A DNA stretch of 14,162 nt from JAWXCE01 sp034440495 (GTDB taxonomy: Bacteria; Pseudomonadota; Alphaproteobacteria; Rhizobiales; Rhodomicrobiaceae), in NCBI GenBank assembly GCA_034440495.1, contig JAWXCE010000017.1:1-14162 (forward strand), written 5' to 3'. The notes beneath the pieces are model-generated. The model was not told where the DNA came from and did not search any database. It was given only the letters and a program-made list of their open reading frames with translations. Shown piece after piece: positions 6,934-13,304 of this stretch. Both the position numbers and the translations under genes were made by a program. Within the stretch, counting starts at the first letter, position 1, and every line of letters starts with the position of its first letter.

Positions 6934-7058
6934 AACCGTAAACTATCGCTCCTGTGACCCGTAGCGCTCTGAAGTAATGGGCTATGTGTCGCGTGGCCAG
7001 AAAAATCTTAAGACACCATAGTGCCGCGATTCTTCGCAGTCTAAATAAACATTATCGT

Positions 7059-7940
7059 TCAAGTGCCGGTTATTTTCGTCTTTTTCGTGACTGGCGCATC
7101 TGGCGCGGCCTCTACGGATTGCTCTCGCCGCATACCGTAGACATGCTCCGGGCCGGGAAACTCCCGCAGCTTAACCGCCTGCGCATAGGCTTTGACGGCT
7201 GTCTCTATGGCCGCGCCCATCTGGGCGAACTCCTTGACGAACTTGGGCGGCTTCGGCGATAGCCCCAGCATATCCTCAAGCACGAGGATCTGCCCGTCGC
7301 ACTTGGCCGACGCGCCAATGCCGATCGTTGGGATCGGAATCTGCCCGGTGACGCGCGCGGCCAGCAATTCCGCCATGCCTTCAAGCACAACGGCAAACGC
7401 GCCAGCATCGGACACCGCTTTGGCGTCGGCCTCGATGGCGGCCCACTGCTCGCGCTTGCGGCCCTGCGTCCGGAAGCCGCCAAGAATGTTGATGAACTGC
7501 GGGGTGAGACCAATGTGGGCCATTACCGGCACGCCACGGTCGGTCAGATAACGGATTGTCTCGCCCATGCGCGATCCGCCTTCCAACTTGACCGCGCCGC
7601 AGCCGGTTTCTTTCAGAACGCGGGCGGCGTTACGGAAAGCGAGCTGCGGGCTTTCCTCGTAGGACCCAAACGGTAAATCCACAACGACCAGCGAATGCGA
7701 GCTGCCGCGCACCACCGCCGCGCCATGCATAATCATCAGGTCGAGCGGCACTGGCACGGTGCTCTCGTAGCCATGCATGACCATGCCGAGGCTGTCCCCA
7801 ACCAGCAGAAAGTCGACATAAGGGTCAATGATACGGGCGGTATGCGCGTGATAGGCGGTGAGTGAAACGATAGTTTCGCCGCCCTTGCGCTCGCGAATGT
7901 CGGGGGCCGTGACGCGCTTGATAACCTGATGCTGTGACAT
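7059..7940 (-). CDS. panB: 3-methyl-2-oxobutanoate hydroxymethyltransferase
   Basis: PanB transfers a hydroxymethyl group from methylenetetrahydrofolate to alpha-ketoisovalerate, giving ketopantoate, the first committed step of pantothenate and CoA synthesis. With the chosen start the protein has 293 residues. It shows VGDSLGM (47-53) and VVDLPFGSY (86-94) with the metal-binding Asp49 and Asp88, KLEGG (118-122), AHIGLTPQ (141-148), VLEG (185-188) with the general-base Glu187, and GIGAS (207-211). I chose the ATG at 7940 because it has AAGG nine bases upstream; an in-frame TTG at 7961 would add seven residues and is less likely. The C-terminal tail after about 265 (to TKKTKITGT) is longer than in E. 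coli. It is followed 125 bp downstream by the YfgM-like gene. panC is not in the window. Confidence 0.96.
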   Translation of the reverse strand: MSQHQVIKRVTAPDIRERKGGETIVSLTAYHAHTARIIDPYVDFLLVGDSLGMVMHGYESTVPVPLDLMIMHGAAVVRGSSHSLVVVDLPFGSYEESPQLAFRNAARVLKETGCGAVKLEGGSRMGETIRYLTDRGVPVMAHIGLTPQFINILGGFRTQGRKREQWAAIEADAKAVSDAGAFAVVLEGMAELLAARVTGQIPIPTIGIGASAKCDGQILVLEDMLGLSPKPPKFVKEFAQMGAAIETAVKAYAQAVKLREFPGPEHVYGMRREQSVEAAPDAPVTKKTKITGT

Positions 7941-8173
7941 GATGGCGAACCTTGTGTTCAAGGCATGACGAGCCGCAATGCTTCGCTCTGCCCATTATTT
8001 GGCCCGGCGCGATGCAAGCTTAAAGGGCGCGCCACGTCGGCAAAACGTTATTTTATGTTTAACCACGTTACGATGCGCGTCGAGCCTCCAATGCAAGCTT
8101 AAATATATTAACGTTGTATCCACCCAAAAGCGCTTAGAACGGCTTTCAATCCCGATCAGGTCGAGGTTTTTTG
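7941..8173. other. Divergent intergenic region panB / secreted protein, with a 13-bp direct repeat
   Basis: No gene is visible in these 233 bp, which must carry the promoters of panB (leftward) and the secreted-protein gene (rightward). The 13-mer atgcaagcttaaa occurs at 8012-8024 and again at 8091-8103, 79 bp apart. The second copy merges into an AT-rich stretch (aaatatattaacg, 8101-8113). The repeats could be regulator sites; no known operator was recognised. TTAA pairs here have 5-bp spacing rather than the 7 bp of a CtrA box. Supplies GAGG (8163-8166) as ribosome binding site for the gene at 8174. Confidence 0.4.
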
Positions 8174-8668
8174 ATGCAATATCACAGTGCCTTTATGGCG
8201 GTTTTAGTCATCACCGCACAGTTCGGAGCGTTTTCATACCCGGTGAAAGCGGATACAGGCGTGCATTTCTTAAATCCAGTCTCGCCATCGCCGCTGGTTC
8301 AGCAAGTCCGCAGTGAATGCGCGGGCCGCAATTTTGATCGAAGCCGACGCTATGATGATGATCCGGGCTACGAAACGGGTCGCCGTTATGACGACCATCG
8401 TGCGCGATATCCCGAGAATGGCCCCTGCGATCCGTATTCCCCAAGACTAAGCCGCCGCGACAGGGACGATTGGGAGGATCGGCGCGAAAGCCGTGATGCG
8501 CGATTTATCCCCTCCCGACGTCGGGATAGGCGCGATATCGAGGCAAGGGACGAAAGGCGAGATCGCTCAATAGACGATGAATATTGCGGCTCGGCATGCT
8601 GGTATCGCCGCCTGAAAGACGGTTATTGCGGCCATGGATGCGATTATTATGTCGATAGAAAGCGTTAA
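8174..8668 (+). CDS. Secreted Arg/Asp/Tyr-rich protein with YCGxxC motifs
   Basis: This 164-residue protein is not recognised. A signal peptide covers about residues 1-26 (ending SYPVKA before DTG). The middle (51-135) is highly charged, with many Arg, Asp and Tyr and few hydrophobic residues, and is probably disordered. The C-terminal end carries two copies of a YCGxxC motif, DEYCGSACWY (136-144) and DGYCGHGCDYY (149-159), with Cys138, 142, 152 and 156 spaced CxxxC-x9-CxxxC. Cys49 and Cys85 make six in the mature protein, an even number that suits disulphides in the periplasm; metal binding by the Cys/His cluster is an alternative. The ATG at 8174 has GAGG seven bases upstream. It is followed in the same direction by another small secreted protein. 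Confidence 0.7.
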   Translation: MQYHSAFMAVLVITAQFGAFSYPVKADTGVHFLNPVSPSPLVQQVRSECAGRNFDRSRRYDDDPGYETGRRYDDHRARYPENGPCDPYSPRLSRRDRDDWEDRRESRDARFIPSRRRDRRDIEARDERRDRSIDDEYCGSACWYRRLKDGYCGHGCDYYVDRKR

Positions 8669-8747
8669 GCTTTCTACAGTTTTTCCAATTTCATGTTGAA
8701 ATCAATATGATAATGGCGTTTTTCAATCTGGCCTGTCGTAGAAAGCT
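8668..8747. repeat. 10-bp inverted repeat bracketing the spacer between the two secreted-protein genes
   Basis: agctttctac at 8668-8677 and its exact complement gtagaaagct at 8738-8747 bracket a 60-bp AT-rich stretch. The first arm overlaps the stop codon region of the upstream gene. There is no T-tract after the second arm, so this is not an intrinsic terminator. It could be a large mRNA hairpin or a paired protein site; the loop is long, so chance is possible. Confidence 0.35.
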
Positions 8748-8794
8748 ATGCTAACCTTCCATCGCTGAGGAAAGATTGAGTTGGAGCAATCTTG

Positions 8795-9124
8795 ATGAAA
8801 AAACTTATCTATGCTTTCGCAATCGCGCTGGTGAGTGTGTTTGCCTATGCAGTCGCGCCGACGCAGGCTGCATCTCTGTCGCCAGTCACCCAGGGCGATA
8901 CGGTATCCCAGACTGCTGCTGATCTCCGTCAGGAAGTTGGTCGCCGTGGTGGCCGCGGTGGTTTCCGTGGCGGTCGTGGATACGGTCGTGGTTTCCGGGG
9001 CCGTGGCTACGGATATCGCCGTGGTTATCGTCGTGGTTGGCGTGGCCCACGCTTCTACTTCTACGCGCCCTATTATGGCCGTCGTTGCTGGTATCGTTAC
9101 GGACGCCGCTACTGCCGCTATTAA
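8795..9124 (+). CDS. Small secreted Gly/Arg/Tyr-rich protein
   Basis: This 109-residue precursor begins MKKLIYAFAIALVSVF and has a signal peptide with likely cleavage after PTQA (residue 25). After a short ordinary segment the mature protein becomes strongly basic and glycine-rich from about residue 50 (RRGGRGGFRGGRGYGRGF) and ends with an aromatic part, FYFYAPYYGRRCWYRYGRRYCRY-like in character, with Cys98 and Cys107. Proteins of this composition are common as abundant secreted products in Alphaproteobacteria, but no function is known to me; RNA, polyanion or cell-wall contact is conceivable from the charge. The ATG at 8795 is supported by GGAG at 8783-8786 (8-nt spacer). The strong terminator 25 bp after the stop suggests high expression. 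The CWYR motif is shared with the preceding gene. Confidence 0.75.
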   Translation: MKKLIYAFAIALVSVFAYAVAPTQAASLSPVTQGDTVSQTAADLRQEVGRRGGRGGFRGGRGYGRGFRGRGYGYRRGYRRGWRGPRFYFYAPYYGRRCWYRYGRRYCRY

Positions 9125-9148
9125 TGCGCGGCTAACGTAACGAGCATG

Positions 9149-9180
9149 AGGGCGAATGGCTTAGCTATTCGCCCTTTTTT
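9149..9180 (+). terminator. Strong intrinsic terminator
   Basis: A 9-bp stem (9149-9157 with 9167-9175, agggcgaat/attcgccct) extends through a G-T wobble and two GC pairs to a three-base loop, and is followed by a run of T to 9180. It lies 25 bp after the stop of the Gly/Arg/Tyr-rich secreted protein and ends that transcript. Confidence 0.92.
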
Positions 9181-9305
9181 AAGGCTAACTTTCAATCATT
9201 CCCCCGTTTGAATTTTGTCTGCGGGGTGTTTGCGGCCCTTAGTTGACTATATCCTACGCCTCAGCGGGATTATCCTCACTCTGAAAAAAGCTAGACCGAT
9301 GTCGT
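9181..9305. other. Intergenic spacer, no feature seen
   Basis: Between the terminator and the end of the frameshifted gene. A weak 5-bp ccccg/cgggg pairing occurs around 9202-9226 without a T-tract. I see no coding sequence or RNA gene here. Confidence 0.4.
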
Positions 9306-9988
9306 TTAGCGCCTGAGTTTCTGCTTGATGAAGTTGCCGATCTGACTCGAACTCAGCGCCTTACTCTGGAGGCCTTCAGCAATACCGCCCATGACCTCAC
9401 GAAACTTCGCCTGCTCGCTAGGTGTCCACGACTTCATGTCCTCGGTCAGTTCGTCAAGCTCGGCTGCCGCTCGATCTCGAGGGCGGCTATCTGCTCGTTG
9501 AAGTCTTTATGTACCTGCGCAAGGTAGGCCTCGCGTTGTGCGTCAGCCGTGTTCCGCTGGTGATATGCCCTCGCCATCGCGCGACAATGGAACGCTTCAT
9601 ACGGCTCTAGAGGGTCCGGCCATGGGCCGCGACCACTAGTTTGCCGCATCCCCGTTACCTCTTGAAGCACTTCCGATTCAACTTTCGTAAGATTAGTCTC
9701 GGCTTCCTCGAGTTCGCGCCGGTTTCTCTCCATACGAGCGGGGAGTCTGTCTAGCTTCTCGCGCATACGGGAGGTATTCGTCTGAACGGGATATGAGTTT
9801 ACGCCATGGTTGGGATAGTACTCGCGGGCAAAGGCCTCAGCATCCCTCGAATACTCGTTCCACCGGACCTCCTCCTGCAGCGAGTTAAATGCCGTAGCCT
9901 CGATCCAGCCGCGGGCATCGAGAACCTTGGCTTGAGCAGCACGAACGCGGGCGGCTAGCCTTTTAGGAATAGCGGGACGACATTGCAT
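9306..9988 (-). pseudogene. Unrecognised coiled-coil protein gene, apparently frameshifted
   Basis: The frame from ATG 9988 (AGGA a few bases upstream) runs 180 codons and stops at 9446. It is charged and helical, with a coiled-coil stretch around residues 75-110 (RMERNRRELEEAETNLTKVE), and the family is not recognised. Near 9467-9473 the reading switches. In the -1 frame the sequence continues with clearly protein-like coding, AAAELDELTEDMKSWTPS and so on, for another 54 codons to a TAA at 9306-9308. Restoring one base near GAG-CGG would give EIERAAAELDELTED, continuing the helix, and a 227-residue protein. The total of 683 nt is one short of a multiple of three. The lesion may be a real mutation, a sequencing error, or less likely programmed frameshifting, since no slippery heptamer is seen. 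If the break is real, a shortened 180-residue product could still be made. Confidence 0.65.
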
Positions 9989-10195
9989 TAGGATCCTATG
10001 GCCAAAAGGTTAGCTATCTTCGGAAAATAGGCCATCGCTGACGATGACGGCATATTGTGGAAAGTGCAACTTTAGATAGGACTACTGCGCATCCTGCCAG
10101 CGCAGGCCGCTGCCTTGCAATAGACTCTGATAAATTTCTGCACATAATGTTTTATTTAAGTATTTTGGTTCATCGCAACAACTAGGTCGCCTGCA

Positions 10196-11764
10196 CTATT
10201 CCCACTCGATAGTGCCGGGCGGCTTGGACGTCACATCGTAAACGATGCGGTTGATGCCTTTGACCTCGTTCGTAATGCGGCTAGACGCGCGGGTCAGGAA
10301 ATCCGCCGTAAAGGCGTAGGCTTGTGCGGTCATGCCATCGCTGGATGTTACGGCGCGCAGGCCGCAAACGTAATCGTAGGTGCGCGCATCGCCCATGACG
10401 CCGACGGTGCGAACGGGCAGCAGCACGGCAAAAGCCTGCCATATTTCATTGTACAAACCCGCTTTGCGGATCTCATCGATGAAAATCGCGTCGGCGCATT
10501 GCAGGATCGCGAGTTTCTCCGGTGTCACGTCCGACAGAATTCGAATGGCAAGACCGGGGCCTGGGAACGGGTGGCGCTCGATGAACGCCTCGGGCAACCC
10601 AAGCTCACGGCCGAGCGCGCGCACCTCGTCCTTGAACAGCTCGCGCAACGGCTCCAGCAGCTTGAGTTTCATCCGCTCCGGCAATCCGCCCACATTGTGG
10701 TGCGATTTGATGGTGGCGGACGGCCCGCCCGTCGCCGACACGCTCTCGATCACGTCCGGATAGACCGTGCCCTGCGCGAGGAAATCCGCGCCGCCCAGCT
10801 TTGACGCCTCCTCGTCAAAGACCTCGATAAACAGTCCGCCAATGATTTTGCGTTTGGTTTCCGGATCGGCGACACCCGCGAGAGCGCTGATGAACTTGTC
10901 CTCCGCCCGCACATGCACCAGCGGTATATTGTATGCGCCCCGGAACACGGAGACGACCTGCTCGCCCTCCCCTTCCCGCATCAGGCCATGGTCGACGAAA
11001 ATGCAGGTGAGCTGGTCGCCAATCGCCTCGTGGATAAGGACGGCGGCGACCGATGAATCAACGCCGCCCGAAAGCCCGAGGATAACGCGGCCCTTGCCAA
11101 CCTGCTCACGGATTTTGTCAATCGCGGTCTGCTTGAACGCGCGCATTGACCATTCGCCATGGAAGCCCGCCAGCCGCAGGAAATTGCCGAGCATGGCCGC
11201 CCCGCGGGGCGTGTGGGCGGCTTCCGGGTGGAATTGCACGCCGTATAACCGGCGCTCGTCGTCGGCAATAGCTGCAAATGGCGCGTGCTCGGAAACGGCA
11301 AGGGTGTGGAAGCCGAGGGGTAGCGACATGACGCGGTCGCCGTGGCTCATCCACACTGCTTCCGTGGCGCCAACCTCGCCGACGCCGTCGAACAGCACCC
11401 CCGGCTCGATAATACGGATACGCGCATCGCCATATTCGCGGTCGTTGCTTGGTTCAACCGCGCCACCGAGCTGCGCGACCATCGTTTGCTGGCCATAGCA
11501 TATTCCGAGCACGGGAACGCCCGCATCGAACACCTCCTGTGGCGCGCGTGGGCTGGACGCCTCCGTCACGCTGTTCGGGCCGCCGGATAGGATGATCGCC
11601 TTGGGCTGAAACTTGGTGATCGCTTCAGCGGCGGCGAAGAAGGGCACGATTTCCGAGTAAACCCCGGTCTCGCGCACGCGCCGCGCTATCAGTTGCGTAA
11701 GCTGACCGCCAAAATCGACAATCAGAACAGTTTCGGGTTTAACGGCTTCGGAGTTTTCTTTCAT
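10196..11764 (-). CDS. guaA: GMP synthase (glutamine-hydrolysing)
   Basis: GuaA converts XMP to GMP with ATP and glutamine, the last step of guanine nucleotide synthesis. The 522-residue protein has an N-terminal class I glutamine amidotransferase with nucleophile Cys89 in GICYGQQ and the His179/Glu181 pair in QFHPE. It then has an ATP-pyrophosphatase domain with P-loop SGGVDS (232-237). The C-terminal dimerisation domain ends in the family's SKPPGTIEWE. Length is normal. The start ATG at 11764 has no visible Shine-Dalgarno; a promoter six bases upstream suggests the mRNA begins at or next to the ATG. An intrinsic terminator (11820-11845) insulates it from upstream. It is separated from rsmB by a small membrane protein gene and a TVP38-type pseudogene. 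The 207-bp stretch after the stop shows no gene and no intrinsic terminator. Confidence 0.98.
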   Translation of the reverse strand: MKENSEAVKPETVLIVDFGGQLTQLIARRVRETGVYSEIVPFFAAAEAITKFQPKAIILSGGPNSVTEASSPRAPQEVFDAGVPVLGICYGQQTMVAQLGGAVEPSNDREYGDARIRIIEPGVLFDGVGEVGATEAVWMSHGDRVMSLPLGFHTLAVSEHAPFAAIADDERRLYGVQFHPEAAHTPRGAAMLGNFLRLAGFHGEWSMRAFKQTAIDKIREQVGKGRVILGLSGGVDSSVAAVLIHEAIGDQLTCIFVDHGLMREGEGEQVVSVFRGAYNIPLVHVRAEDKFISALAGVADPETKRKIIGGLFIEVFDEEASKLGGADFLAQGTVYPDVIESVSATGGPSATIKSHHNVGGLPERMKLKLLEPLRELFKDEVRALGRELGLPEAFIERHPFPGPGLAIRILSDVTPEKLAILQCADAIFIDEIRKAGLYNEIWQAFAVLLPVRTVGVMGDARTYDYVCGLRAVTSSDGMTAQAYAFTADFLTRASSRITNEVKGINRIVYDVTSKPPGTIEWE

Positions 11765-11770
11765 GGTCTA

Positions 11771-11799
11771 TGCATAAACAGTCGAAGCCAGAAATGCAA
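11771..11799 (-). promoter_or_regulatory. Candidate guaA promoter giving a leaderless mRNA
   Basis: Read on the minus strand, TTGCAT (11799-11794) and TATGCA (11776-11771) are separated by exactly 17 bp, a sigma-70-like pair. The -10 ends only six bases before the guaA ATG, so transcription would start at about the A of the ATG. This agrees with the lack of a ribosome binding site and with the terminator just upstream. Confidence 0.45.
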
Positions 11800-11819
11800 A
11801 AACCCAAGGAGCACCGCAC

Positions 11820-11845
11820 AAAAAAACCCGCCAGAAAAGGCGGGT
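11820..11845 (-). terminator. Intrinsic terminator after the 71-aa membrane protein gene
   Basis: A perfect 7-bp GC-rich stem (11826-11832 with 11839-11845, acccgcc/ggcgggt) and six-base loop are followed on the minus strand by a T-tract (11825-11820). It lies 46 bp after the stop of the small membrane protein gene and upstream of the guaA promoter. Confidence 0.88.
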
Positions 11846-11891
11846 CTTCATTTTGCTGCGTCGACATAGCGACATTTGTCGAGTCAGAAAA

Positions 11892-12107
11892 TTAGCAGGT
11901 TACCGGCGCTGGTGCATTTGGCCCCATGCGTCCGCGAATTTCGCCGCAAGACCAATCACGAAGCGGCTCTGGCATGTAGGTGTTGATGTTCACCCAGATG
12001 TTGTCGGCGCTTGCGTTAGTTGTCGTATAGGTTGCGTACAGCCAGTAGCCGAACACGATGATAACGAATACGATAAGCAGGCTAAGGATGGTTCTGATAA
12101 AGCCCAT
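11892..12107 (-). CDS. Small single-span membrane protein
   Basis: This 71-residue protein is not recognised. It has one transmembrane helix at about residues 5-25 (RTILSLLIVFVIIVFGYWLY), then a short domain, probably periplasmic, with NIWVNINTYMPEPLRDWSCGEI (about 36-57), and ends in Cys71. Cys54 and Cys71 could pair. The helix could also be an uncleaved signal anchor. I prefer the ATG at 12107; an in-frame ATG at 12164 would add 19 polar residues, but it lacks any ribosome site and masks the hydrophobic N-terminus. The site before 12107 is itself weak (GAG about 12 bases away). A good terminator follows the gene, which supports it being a real transcription unit. Confidence 0.65.
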   Translation of the reverse strand: MGFIRTILSLLIVFVIIVFGYWLYATYTTTNASADNIWVNINTYMPEPLRDWSCGEIRGRMGPNAPAPVTC

Positions 12108-12473
12108 GACGATGTCTCGCTCATTGTTGTGTTTAAACGAATGGATGCTATCGGGTTGATACATTACGCGAAGGAAGGATAGCTCGCCCGTGTAACAATC
12201 GCTTGAATGGTAAAATCAATGTCTCCCGCTCTCGCATCCGGAACATGTGGTAAAGTCTAAGGCGAATGTTTGACATTAAATTTTGCTTAAGGCCCGTCAA
12301 ATGATCGCCCCAATAGCGAGCGCTGTTCAGTCCCTTATGCGCTATTTGCCATAACTCTACGTAAGCGCAGTTAGCACCAATTGGCGCGAAAAGCAGCGCT
12401 GTTCTACCTTTGAATGCCAGTGCTCATCAAATAGCGTTAATTTTGCAACGCAGTAGGGCGAAGATTTTCCAAG
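12108..12473. other. AT-richer intergenic region without a convincing gene
   Basis: This 366-bp stretch lies between the small membrane protein and the TVP38 pseudogene. It carries an inverted pair aatagcg (12312-12318) / cgctatt (12340-12346) and two copies of agcgctgttc (near 12319 and 12393). A minus-strand frame at 12420-12148 is open for 90 codons but has no good start and resembles nothing I know. A perfect TTGACA at 12270-12275 has no matching -10. Confidence 0.4.
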
Positions 12474-13168
12474 TCATTCCGCGGCGCACGAGCGCAGCGC
12501 ATGAGTAAAATGGTGAGCGTGGGCAAAAAGTAAGATCGTGCTGATGGCCCCAACAATTAAGACGGCGCTTTTAAAAATATCGGATTCGGATTGATAGGCG
12601 TTAAACCCGACGCGGCTCAGCGACCCCACAAAGACGGAAGCAACAAGCGCAGGCATTGAACCAAGCGTTCCGATGAAATAGTCGCGGAAGCGGATTGACG
12701 ACAGACCGAGCAAAAAGTTCGCAACGGAGAATGGCATGAGTGGCGAAATTCGCAACAGAAAACGAATTTCAAGCCTTCGGACGCTATCCGAGTATTGATG
12801 CCCCTGAAACGTTCATTGCGCGATAGAACGCGCGCGATCATTGGGCGTAAAAATGAGCGGCAAACGGCGAAAGACAAACCCGCGCCGACCAGCGTGCAAA
12901 CAGAGGTTAGCGCAACGCCCCAGCCAAATCCGTAAACAGCGCCCGCCGCCATCACCACCGCAGAGGCGGGAAAAAATCCCGTGCAGATCACGAGCAGATA
13001 AACCAGCGCGAAGGCCCACCAATTCACATTGCAAAAGGCGACAAAGCTCGAAACGCCTATGTCTGCGCCAGTCAATGCCCTTGATCCGAGGATAATAATC
13101 AATACGACTCCGGCTAGCGCGAAGACCGCAACCGGCAGTCTAAGTCCGCTCCATGCATTTCACGTCAT
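12474..13168 (-). pseudogene. TVP38/TMEM64 (DedA-like) membrane protein pseudogene
   Basis: The sequence encodes a TVP38/TMEM64-type integral membrane protein. It has N-terminal hydrophobic segments, a re-entrant region FFPASAVVMAAGAVYGFGWG, and the family's second block RISPLMPFSVANFLLGLSSIRFRDY-like, then VFVGSL. Two lesions break it. First, the natural ATG at 13168 has AAGG seven bases upstream but is followed by ACG and then an in-frame TGA at 13162-13160; downstream codons NAWSGLRLPVAVFALAG are clearly coding. Second, at the A4 run 12759-12762 the frame shifts. One extra base would restore FVFLLRISPLMPF, whereas the sequence reads FVFCCEFRHSC. The span of 695 nt is one short of 232 codons. 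Members are putative membrane-transport or lipid-scrambling proteins. A re-start at an internal CTG or TTG could make a truncated product, but the frameshift would still ruin it. Confidence 0.82.
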
Positions 13169-13283
13169 GCTATCGCCTTAACCGTAACCGCCCGTAAAAG
13201 CTCAATGAAATGTTAACAGGCTATGCGGCGGCGGCAGGTTTGGATGCAGCGGGGTGTAACTCAACTGTGGACAACCCATGCGT

Positions 13284-13299
13284 GTGGCGCAGACGCCAC
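13284..13299 (-). terminator. Short hairpin after rsmB, weak terminator candidate
   Basis: gtggcg (13284-13289) and cgccac (13294-13299) form a 6-bp stem with a four-base loop, five bases after the rsmB stop on the minus strand. No T-tract follows, so termination here would be weak or Rho-dependent. Confidence 0.3.
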
Positions 13300-13304
13300 T
13301 CAAT

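Noticed and set aside
7941..7961. Upstream TTG start for panB
   Set aside because: The ATG at 7940 has AAGG nine bases upstream and gives the normal PanB N-terminus, so the seven extra residues are unlikely.
8041..8116. CtrA-type binding sites (TTAA pairs)
   Set aside because: The TTAA pair at 8099-8111 has a 5-bp spacer, not 7 bp, and the TTAACCA at about 8058 lacks a partner at the right distance.
10767..11498. Long plus-strand open frame antisense to guaA
   Set aside because: It is a shadow of guaA with no plausible ribosome site or domain.
12148..12420. 90-codon minus-strand open frame after the TVP38 pseudogene
   Set aside because: It lacks an ATG near its beginning and a ribosome site, resembles no family I know, and could arise by chance in this AT-richer stretch. 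A decayed gene remains possible.
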